Shown here: positions 1 through 10,500 of the stretch, piece by piece
How positions within the stretch are numbered: the first letter of the stretch is position 1
How the letters are laid out: each line of letters opens with the position of its first letter
Source: Colius striatus
Taxonomy: Eukaryota; Chordata; Aves; Coliiformes; Coliidae
NCBI RefSeq assembly: GCF_028858725.1
Contig: NC_084773.1
Span: forward strand, 9,786,350-9,850,349
Length of the DNA: 64,000 nucleotides
Direction: 5' to 3'
Position numbers and translations under genes: made by a program
Notes under the pieces: generated by a model
What the model saw: the letters and a program-made list of their open reading frames with translations, nothing else
Database searches by the model: none
What the model was told of the DNA's origin: nothing

Positions 1-3000
1 CATCCCTCCTCACCTGGCTCAAACTGTCCTGTGAGCACTCAGCTGGATCCAGCAGTGCCCTCAGCAGTCAGCTGATCGCTTGCCTGCTGGTGCCAGTCAC
101 CCAAGGCAGCCCATAAGTCAGGACACTGCCACACAGAGAAGCCTGCCGGGCTCTACTGCCCCTCCAGGATGTTCACGGGATGTTTTGGTGGAGGTGGAAG
201 GTAAGTCCCTGCAACACGCCAGTTTCCTAGGGATGGTAACTCACGAGCACCTCATTTCCCTGTCTGATATTGGCAGGTTTTGATACCAGAAACATTTGTT
301 CATGAGAAGGGGTCTTGATGATTGTGAGGAGCTCCAGCTCCAGGATGCTACTTGTATGCTCAGCCTGTCCTTCACGCTGCTCAAGTCCGTCCTGTAGCAG
401 CCCTGTCCCTGTGCTGGACTTGTTCCTGCCATACCCTAGGGTCTTGCCTGCATTTGCTGCCTGCTGGCCACCTTCTCTGGCCTGGGAAGCTGTTGGAGTT
501 CCCTCTTCAGACCGCTCTGGCCATCTCTGATGGCCATCACTGGAGCCAGCAGGGCAAATATCTCATATACTTGCACATTGCTCAAAACTGAGAATTGCAT
601 TTCATCCTGCGCAGTGCTTTCACAGAAGTGCCATCAGGAGAGCATCCACCTCTCCTCTCCTGACCAACGCCTTGGAGGCAGCTCCTGGAGGGAGGTGAGG
701 TGGCTGATGGCCCTTCCTCACACACATAACGTATTTAAACTCAGGCAGCACGGCCCTTGCTTTCTGCACCACTCACAAATGTGAATGGATGCCTTTTGTT
801 TTACTGTGCCCGATGAAGAAGATGCGAGAGGTGTGTGTGAGCTGGGGGAGGCTCTGTCAGGCACCCTCTCTCAGCAGTGAAGGTCCCAGTTTGCTGTGGG
901 TGTCTTTCACACTGGGTACAAAGCTGCCTTCTCCAGGGCTCCAGTGCCTGACTGTGCAACGTTTTGGGGGGAAAACTGGGCACTTCCAGCCCGTGGCTGG
1001 TCCAGGCTACAGCACACTTCAGACTTTGCCAGCTCTATCATTTGCCCTGACATTACCCTGATTTGCTTTTCAAAGTACCCTCAGCCTTTTGGAAATAAAA
1101 CATTAATGTGCAGCTCCTCCCAAAAGGCACACAGGGCTGTTTCTGCTCAGCTCCTTGCCTCGGGCAAGGGAGAAGGTGATCATCCTGCCAAGAGCTGGTT
1201 GTCTCCTTCAGCGCTGCCACGCCAGTGAAATCTCTCTTGTGCCATTTCTCACCATACATACTATTCTTCTTGCAGTATAACAGACCTTGGGGTGTAGCAC
1301 CACACCTTGCTTTGTTAGTGGGCCAAGTCATGTGCCCTGGGGTGTGCTGGGGCTCGTGGCAGCCGTGGCATTGGGTGGTCAGCGGGGCTGACCGTGGGGT
1401 GTGTGGGCAGAGCGGAGGCTGGCAGGACCCCTCTCTGCCCTTCCCAGCATCAGTGTGATTAATAAATTAACATGTATCTCTTTAAATTATTTTAATACTT
1501 CAGTAAATATCTAGATTGTTTCACATTAATTCTTGGATTATTTTAAATATGTATAAAAACAATTCAGTATACTTAGTTTTTCTGGCAATGTACTGCAGCA
1601 GCAAGCTTGCAGCCCACACCAGGCTTGGGCTGCACAGAGGACTCTCTGTGTCCAAAGTGGATCTCCCTTCACCCACCAAAAAGCACATTTATCAGGTGTC
1701 TTAGCAATGTGGGGCTGTTGCTTAGCAGGACCCTGGTTTTGGCCAGATTATGCAAAGACTGTAATTAGTTTCCAATTGTGAAGTTTCCAATCCAGAATCT
1801 GCTTTTTTTTTTTCTCTACTTGGTTTTAACTTCTAAATATAGTTGGTTTAAACTGATTTGATTTTATTCTCAATTGGTTTTTACCCCACATTGAAATGTT
1901 CTTGCAGCACAGACAATGCACCTTTCTTTCTTTAGAAAAAGGAAACAAACTATGTATTAATCCCATTTAAAAGCCTGTCCAATGTGGTTACATATAAACA
2001 GACATCACTTGACAGAAACTGGGATGGAGTTGTACCAAACTGTTAATTCAGGGTATGGCACAAGGCTTTTTTACACAGTGTTCTTTATTTGTTTGAAGGA
2101 ATACTCATTCCAAAGCATTTTTTATCATGACAGCTGACTCACTGTGCTCTCTCACACGCCAAGTGAAACCAGTTGCCCAGTTTGGCCTCTGCCAGGTCAG
2201 GGACTGCTCTGGGCCTGCTGGATGGGGACTTGCCCTCAGCATCCCAAGGTGCTTATTCTGTACTCTGTTCCAGCTAGCTTGGAGGATCTTATTTTTCTTA
2301 TTTTCCCTATTTTTCTTGTTCTTCACATCTCCTGTCTGCACCCAGAGCAGCAGAAAGGAGCGTCTGCAGTTTTGCTGCTGTGTATTGCTGCAGGCTGGGA
2401 GCAAGCCCGCCTGGGGTCCACACCTTCCAACATCCAACTCCTCAACTCCTGTCACAAAATGTTGATTTAAAAAATAATACTGCCCTGTGTTACAGCAACT
2501 TGGAGGTACTCCCATCTCCATCCCTCTGGAGGTGCCACATCTTCACAGCTCCATCTGAGCTGGAGAGGAAGCAGCAGGACAGGCTACAGCCTAATTTTTT
2601 TCTCCACAGCCTGCAGCGACCATTAATATTCAGCAGGTCTCACTTGCAGAAGGTTATCAAAACAGCCCTGCTGCCAGCTCTCCCTCTTCTGCAGGGCTAT
2701 TTCCCCAGGGCCTCCTGGGAATTTCAATGGCTTTTCAGAATTCCTCAGACTTTCAGAGTTAATTTTCATGGTTGTGAATTTATACTGCACGCTTAGAAAA
2801 CACAGTCACGGAACCAGGCTGGATTTATAGCTCGTGTCTCTACTCATTTAACCAAGATTTTAAGTGAATTCTATATATAACATGAATGAAAGGCTAGTAA
2901 ATGGGATTTTTTTTTTGTTAAATGAATAGGCAAAGTATGATTTAGCAGGACTCAGAGGTATGTCTGACAGCTCCTTCCCATGATGAACTGCCTTTCTGCA

Positions 3001-6000
3001 GGACCTTGGTACTGCAAATATTTACCTCCATGCTTAGCTGGAAGCCTGCGAATCCTTTGAGCCCCATGGCAGAGCTGGCCTTGCTGGGAGGATATTTCTT
3101 TCTGACAGTGATTCCTGATAGCACATTTTTTGGGGAGCAGTGGGATGTTGCATTTGGCCTCACTGACGATGGCTGGGGTCAGGCCCTGCTCCCAGCTGGG
3201 ACACACAGAAAGCCGTCACGTCTCAAGCGCCAGTGTTTGCAGAGCTTTTCAGGGAAGGTTTCTGGTTCCTTTGCCAATATGTTCCTTTGCCAAATTAATT
3301 CCCATAAATCTTTCTCCTGACTAACAGAAAATACCCTGAAAACACTGACAGCTGAGGCACTATATTTAAAATGACACATGAAGTATTTAACTGTGTTTTA
3401 TTGCTGGCTAGAGAACCAGACTGCATAGGAAGCGCTTTCATAGTGTTATACCAGGTGATAGTGGAGAGGTTTGTGTCACATAACCCTTGGGACACTGGAA
3501 AGGAACATGGGCTAAACCCAGCCCTAGGGGTTGCAGAAAGAGCCCCTGATCCAAACTGCAGTTTTCCCCGGCAGCAGGGAAAGGGGTTGGTGGCACCTGC
3601 CATAGGTGGGCACCGCAGAGAGGGGATGGTGGTGCTGGTGCCAGACTGGTTTTGTGCCATTCCCCAAACCAGGTACAAAGCACCAAAAGGCAAAAGCAGA
3701 GTCACTGAAAGCCATCCTGAAGTGCCAGGCAGGGAAGGCTGTGACTGCTGCCGGGGTGGGTATGGCAAGGGACAAAGAGTGCCCTGAGTGGATGTGCCCC
3801 GGGACCTGGCGGGACCTGGGCCTGCGAGCTGCTGCCTACATACAGGGTCATTGTAGACTGTTTCCCAGTTGATTTACTGTAGGCAATGAATAAACAGGCC
3901 TGGAGACAAAAACCCGTGCTGGCTCTTTGTTGCAGAACTCATTTCCAGACACGGAGCAGGGAGGCTCTGGGGTCGGCCGTGGGCCAGCTCGCCACAGGCA
4001 GCAGCGAAGGGGCTGCAGAGAGATGCGGCTGGGAATACAGAGCTGAGAGCTCCCAGCGAAGGACCAGCCCGCGGTTCCTTGCCACAGCTGGGTTTGCTGG
4101 CTGTGCTGTGGTGTGTGGGGCTAAATTCGGCCCCAGAGTTGCTGGGATTTGTAGCGGTGCCACCAGAGGGGGCCCTGGGAATGTGTGATGGAGGCTCAGC
4201 TCCCAGCGCAGGGCGCCCGGCACCTCTCCAGCAGGAAAAGAACTCGCAGGGACCTGGGCAAGGGGCTGACAGAGGCTTTTAACGGCCCACGGGTGGAGGA
4301 GAGTGTTCAGGCTTGGATTGCCGAGCGCTGTGTGTATTTGTGCACAGCTTCAGGAAAGCAAAATGAATGTGGATGTAAAGCCAAAGGAGAGGCTGTCCTG
4401 CACGAGTACTGCCATTCCAAAGAGCTCAAGAGCTGGGCTCACTTGCTGTGCTGCAGAGAGGGACAGTCCTTGGTCCTGCTGACTCCTGTCCTTCTGTGCA
4501 GTTCTTTAAACAGGCCATCCCAGCGTGTTTGATGATGGTTTATGTGTAATTTTCTAATGTTCCCCTCACGCTGCAATGCTCAGTCACAGCTCCTGCTCCA
4601 TCAGCCTGTGTTTCAGGATACACAGATTCCAAGAGAACAAGCCAGGTGGGTCCCTTGGGGTTTTGTACCAGCTCTCCTCATTGTTGCCGGTACTTTTAAT
4701 ACTCATTAGGCTGCCTTGCCTAAAAGGAGATAAAGGAGGTACACAGAGCCTTGGACAGGACCAAAGGGTCTCTTGTCCTGTGGCACAGGTAGAGACATGT
4801 CAGAGCCCTCCAGGGTTAGCAGGAGCAGTGCTAAGGCTCAAAGAGGACCTGAGACCTGCTCAGAGAAGTCCAAGGTGCAGATAGATAAACCTAGAGATGC
4901 CAGAGGCTATGGAGAAAGGGCTGTCCTGCCTCAGGCTGCTGCTGAGAGTTCCTGGGGGTTTTCTTGCCAAGGGCCTCACTCCCCTAGAACAGCAAAACCC
5001 TTACTTGTGTTGTCTTGTAAAGCTGTGAGGGGCAGCCCTGGCTCCATCCCAGGTGGAGGGCAGCAAGGACCTCCCATGGGGCTGGAGAAGGGGTCTCTGT
5101 GGGGTAGTGGAGAGCTCAGGTCTGTGGGAACCGAGGATGCCTCCAGCATCCTGCATTGGAGAAGGGTTTCCCAAGGAGCCACACCTGAAGGATCAGTGAG
5201 TCTCCAGACTTCTTGTTCAGCTGAACCCTGTCTATCTGCTCAGTGTTATCACCTGGCCAAGGCTGCTGTGGAGGAAACAGGAGTTTTCAGCTTCTGAAGT
5301 GCCTCTTTGTCTCTCCTCCAGCCATGATCCTAGACCTGGCTTGCACGAGACAATGTCTCTCCAGGCCATTTCAGATTCTCAGTGTAAAACTTCTATTTGA
5401 TCATAAATTAAGCTCAAGAAGCCTCATTCATTGAAAGAGAAACTTTGTTCTGGCTGCAGAATACATGGAGGCTTCTGCAGCCTGGAACAACTTAAAAAGC
5501 CCTTTGCAGCTGGGACACCATGGGGTGGAAATCTAGAGACAATGTGAACTGTAAAACATTTTAGGATGTAATTATTGTCTAATGAATGTATGGAATAAGC
5601 ACAGGAGTATCCATAGAGACAGCTGCTGGCTGTATGAGCTTTGCACACCTTCTGGCCCCATCCAAACATCACGAGCTGAGCACAGATGCTGTCTGTCTTT
5701 TTTCAGTCCTACAAAAGCGCATCCCAGCTCTCCATGGAGGAGCATCACTTTGCATGTAGATGTCTCTCTGCCAGTCAAATGCTTGGCCTCCCTGCAATGG
5801 CATCTCCAGTGTGGCAGCCACTGACATCAAACCCGAGGCTGCAGCCACTCCTCTCTGGTCACGTGTCTCATCTTCAAAGGTTAGGTCAAGGATTATATTC
5901 AATGTCATAAATAAGGACCAAGATTTTCAGTAAAACTTAGCTGCAATTGCCTATTTTTCATGATTGAATGTGTGCATTATTGCTTTCCTGGCATGTGATT

Positions 6001-7180
6001 TATTCCTTTTGCATTGCTTCTTTCTGAAAGCCAAGAAAGAGTTGGGACTCGTGCAGGAATAAGATGTGAGGCCAGAGACTTCAAACAACTTAGACTGATT
6101 TCAGCCTCCACATGAACCATCACTGCTGCCAGCCAGACAGTGGCATTGCTATAAAAATTCCAAGGTAAATATTTGTTCAAAATCAGGCTCTTTCCTTTTG
6201 CCTTGCCTTTGACTATAACCAAGGGAGCTTATGAAATCCTGTAGCATTTCAAGATTAATTACTACTGAAAGTTGGAGGATTTGTTGTCTGCCCTGGGATA
6301 ATCTCCTCTCAATTTTGTTTCTTTCCTCAAATTCTTTTTCCCCAGAGAGTGAGTTTTGCAAAGGCCAAACTGTTTTCCTCTGCTAAAGGTCTCCTTTGTT
6401 TGCTAACCCTCCCAGTCCTGACAGCAGACAAACTTGGGGTGCTGATGAAGGGAGACGAATATTTTTTTTGTACTACCAGTTGGATTATTCCCACTCTTCA
6501 GATGCCATCTGTGTGACAAGGCTTGGTGTGCACTAAATACAGCATGTGGGCTGAGCTGAGAAAACAGCTCGCTGCACCACTACGTTAAATAATCATCACT
6601 GAAGTCTGGTTCACTAGAGAACTTCAGGCTGCCATGGAGGGGGTTTTTGTGGGGGAGATGCAGCTCATTTCCACATCAGGATGCTGAAATCAGACTTTAA
6701 TGTAAATGTTATGACACTTGCTATTGGCAGTGCTGTCACCTGGGATCTGCAGGACATCCCACTGAGGTTTGCAGGCAGGCAGGCAGTGTTGAGACCCATC
6801 AGTGCTCTCCTCCTGCTGCTGCTGGCTGGTCAGTGCAGAAAAGGAGCTCTCACTGCCTGTCTCTCTATCTTTTCTGTCTTGCCCAAGGCCATGATGCTGT
6901 GAGCAGTTTCAAACCCGCACCAACCAAATACTCTAAGTTCAGCAACATTTTACATTATTGCAAGTCACCAGTCCTGTGTCCCACCAGTTGCAGCTCTGAA
7001 GCACACACACATGCATGATACAGAAAGGTCCTTTTAATCTCCTGCCCCTGCAGAGGCACATGAGAGCTCCAGAGCCTGCATGAACACCTGGAGATCTCTG
7101 CCCCTGAGGCGTGACAGATAAAGCACACAAAAGCATTTTACCCTCACAGCAGCTCCTTACATTTAGCTTCAGGACAGTAA
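1..7180. other. Intergenic region, no coding exon recognised
   Basis: Nothing here translates into a recognisable domain; the reading frames are short, out of phase with each other and lack paired splice sites. In other vertebrates FLNB lies on this side of DNASE1L3, but I see none of its immunoglobulin-like repeats, so at most its 3' UTR could be present. An AATAAA on the plus strand at 1094-1099 could be a poly(A) signal. The stretch from about 1450 to 2110 is clearly more AT-rich than its surroundings. No repeat family was recognised. Confidence 0.5.
4160..4173 (+). promoter_or_regulatory. Possible CTCF site
   Basis: CCACCAGAGGGGGC resembles the CTCF core (CCASYAGRGGGC), with one mismatch near the end. 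It lies in a GC-rich patch between FLNB-side DNA and DNASE1L3, a plausible boundary position. It is a weak call from a single motif. Confidence 0.25.
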
Positions 7181-7199
7181 ACACAATAGTTCTAGCCGA

Positions 7200-7205
7200 T
7201 TTATT
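7200..7205 (-). promoter_or_regulatory. DNASE1L3: Candidate DNASE1L3 poly(A) signal
   Basis: AATAAA reads on the minus strand about 185 nt after the DNASE1L3 stop codon. It would give a short 3' UTR ending near 7180. A weaker ATTAAA on the same strand near 7031 is a second possibility. Neither was checked against transcripts. Confidence 0.45.
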
Positions 7206-7388
7206 TCTGCATACAATGAGGAAAGTAACCTGAAGGTTTAATTTGCCTTCTTACCCAAAATCTTTCAACTTTAACAAAGCATTTCACAGGTTTTTTTTGC
7301 ACCTGCTGTGAGTATATCTACACTTGTCTTCCACTCCCACTTGCTGGCCTCTGTGTCCATCCACACCACCTGAGAGTACTCAGCATGC

Positions 7389-7517
7389 TCATGACCTTGA
7401 GTGGCGGCTCTTTCTTGGTCTTCTTTTCCTTGAAAACTTGGACTTCAGCCAGTTGAAGAAGCCACCTTTTGCTTTTAGCTCAAACTCTACAGGAAAGTGG
7501 TCGCTCACCCCAAGTGC
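7389..7517 (-). CDS. DNASE1L3: DNASE1L3 coding exon 8 with stop
   Basis: Residues 266-307. SDHFPVEFEL carries the second catalytic histidine, His272. It is followed by an amphipathic linker (GGFFNWLKSKF) and a terminal run of Arg/Lys/Ser. The basic tail sets DNASE1L3 apart from DNASE1 and DNASE1L2, which lack it. Confidence 0.96.
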   Translation of the reverse strand, partial: ALGVSDHFPVEFELKAKGGFFNWLKSKFSRKRRPRKSRHSRS

Positions 7518-10500
7518 CTGCAAGGCAATGGCAGAGGGTGATTGGGAGCCCACACTCTTTCCAAACCCTGCCCCAGGGGGTTTCACTGTGGTGGTGGAGA
7601 TGTGCAACACGAGCATTGCACTGCTTTGGGAGGATGCAACAGTGTTGTGGCTGAGGCCACGTTCCATACTGCCTGGGTACTGTTGGCTTTGCACTCCTGT
7701 GTCAGCCCCTGCCCCAGTGCTGCAGAGGCTGTGCCGTGCCTACCTGCTCCTCGCTCATCTGAAAGTCCTCCTGGAAATCAAAGATGTTGACAGAGCGCGG
7801 CACGATGGCACCGACGAGCTTCTGCCCATTGACCACGATCCTGAAAGGAGCAAGGAAACGGGCTGCTGTTGGGCACTGCCCAACCAGTGGCAGCCACAGC
7901 AGCCAGAGAGGTGGCCTTGATGGTCACAGCTATGAATGGTCTGTCCTTACTCTTTGGGCTGCCTTCTCAGTGGTACCAGCACCTGCTTTCTGCTGAGGCT
8001 GGCTGATTGCTTTCCTCAGCAACAAGACACCTAAATATCTTGGTGTGCATTGGCACTGGAGTGAAATGACTCAAATCTAAACTCATCCCAACCGTGCTGC
8101 AGAGTTCAAAGCCGTACTTTGGATACAAATATCCTACGACACCAATGACTGGAGTCTCAGCAAAGTCCTGCTTGTTCTGCAAGAGGTTTGAGGCTTCACT
8201 TACTCTGGTCTCTAATAAGCAGATATATTTATTGACACTTCTGAGGGAGCTGCAGGAAGCTGCAGAACTCACTGTGTGCCCAGGGAAGAGGAAGCAGAAC
8301 TGGATTTTGCACGTGCCAATCCAAATTCCAAGTGCAAGAGCAGAAGCCATGGCACAAGGGTGGCACGGAGCAGGGAGCAGTGCCTTCGCCTGGGCGTCTG
8401 CAGGGCTCTTTGCATATCAGCACTGCTGCCTGTCACTCCTCTTTGCCTAAGCCACAGCAACAGCTGGTTCTTGCATGAAATCTTGCCCTTTCTACAAAAC
8501 TGCTTGCCTGCAAGCCTGAAAAATGCTTTGTGCTCCTGACTGGAAGTATTCAGATCTCATTTCCTCCTGGACACTGCTTTATCAGTGAAGACCTCACACA
8601 CATTTGCTTTATCTGACAGTCACTGGCACCTTCCTGTGTGTGTTTTTTCTCACAGTCATAAACAGGAAATGGTTTGGCAGTGAACCCTCTACCTGTCATA
8701 CGGGCAGCTTGTGCTTTTCTTCACCGTCGTGTCATTTTTGTCACCGATGAGCCAAACGAATTCAGAGTAAGTCCTCAGCCGAATGTTTTTCCACTGCTTT
8801 TGGGGAACATAGCTACATCCAGCATTGAAGTCCCCCATGAAGATGAAGTTCTGGAAGGTAGGAAGGTTTTTAAAAGCAATCATGAAGATAACTATTCAAA
8901 AGAAGACCAGCAAGAACTTTTAGAATCAAGAACTTTTAGGGTCAGCATCTGCTCGCAACAGCCCACACAGCTCAAAGGGCTGCGGGGCTTCTTTAGGCTG
9001 GGTGCACCACCAAGACCGGCTGGTAACACAGCGGAGATCAACTGTACTGATTAAAATGTGGAGAACTTGATGAAAATACATCAGAGACAGTACAAATTTG
9101 GGGCTTGATGTCAGTGGTTTTAAGGTTATCAGGCTGTTGAAGAACAAACAGCCTGCCAGGTGAGTTAGTGAAGCTGCTGGTGGTGTTGTCAGCTGACCTC
9201 AGTTTTCCAGCGCTGTTTTACATCTAAATACACGTCGTAGAGCTCATCAATCTCCCGTACTGCTGTCTCTGGTGTGGTGTGCAGAGGGATTATAGCAAAC
9301 TCTTTGATATCTTGAAAACAAGGCAAAAGAACAGGAAAAAAAAGTAATCACAGAACGATGGGGGTTGGAAGGGACCTCTAGAGATCATCTGGTCCAACCC
9401 TCCACTAAAGCAGATTCCCCTCAATCAGGTCACCAGGAACATGTCCAGATGGGTTCTGAAAGCCTCCAAAGGAGGAGACTCCACAACTTCTCTGGGCAGC
9501 CTGGGCTAGGGCTCCCTCATCCTCACAGCAAAGAAGCTTCTCCTCAAGCAGAACTTGCTGTGTTCCAGATTGTGCCTGTTACTCGTGTCTCTGGGCACTA
9601 CAGAAATAAGACTCATCCAACCTCTTGACAACCATGCTTTAGGTATTTTTGATAATGTCCTCTCTTAATCTTCTCCAAGCTAAACAGCCCCAGATCTCTC
9701 AGCCTTTCATCGTAACAGAGATGCTCTAGTCCCCTCACCATCTTGGTGGCCCTGTGCTGGACTCTCTCCATCAGTTCCCTGTCTCTCTTGAACTGGGGAG
9801 CTGAGAATTGGACGCAGTACTCCAGATAGTTAAACATACACCGAATCACAGAGGAAAACAGAAGCAAGGAGGTTTGTCTGGAGAAACATCAGCCTCTGTT
9901 CTGGGAAGCTTAGCTGAGCAACTTTTGCCGTGTGACAGCACAGTGCTCCACATCAGCTGCCCAGATGAGGCCGAGCTGGAATGCAGGGAGGTACTGTCAG
10001 GGGAAGGCAAACCCTGCTCCTGGCAATAGCTACTCCTGGGGCCGTGGCAGCAGCATGGAGCTCACCCACTAAACCAGTGCCTGTGGTGGCAGAGGCTTCC
10101 TGGGGCTGCTGCCTGTGGGGCTGCAGTGTGCACCGAGCCATGGGTGATGCCAGAGGCAGCAGCCCCAGAGGCAAATGCTGCCCATGGAAGGAAATGCCAT
10201 ATGGGGTTGGAATGGGGATACAGCCTCTTTCTCCTGCCCCCACCACATGCTCAGTCCAGCCAGCACAGTCTTGCTCAGTGAGAGAACACTTTCTGAAACG
10301 TCTCACCAGTTTTTGGAGACTGGAACCAGATGGCAAAGGGTTCTCTGGAGAAGGCATCCTCATCCCCAGGCTGAGTGTCTGGGTACTGGTAGGTTTCTTT
10401 CACTGATACCAGATGTTGCCTGCAGCAGAATAAACAAGACAGGGGATGTCAGACTAAGGGTTTGTCTAACACTGCTCCATGCTCTGACCTGGATTCTGGT

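Noticed and set aside
1-7000. FLNB coding exons expected by synteny
   Set aside because: No filamin repeat signature is present in any frame on either strand, so only untranslated sequence could be here.
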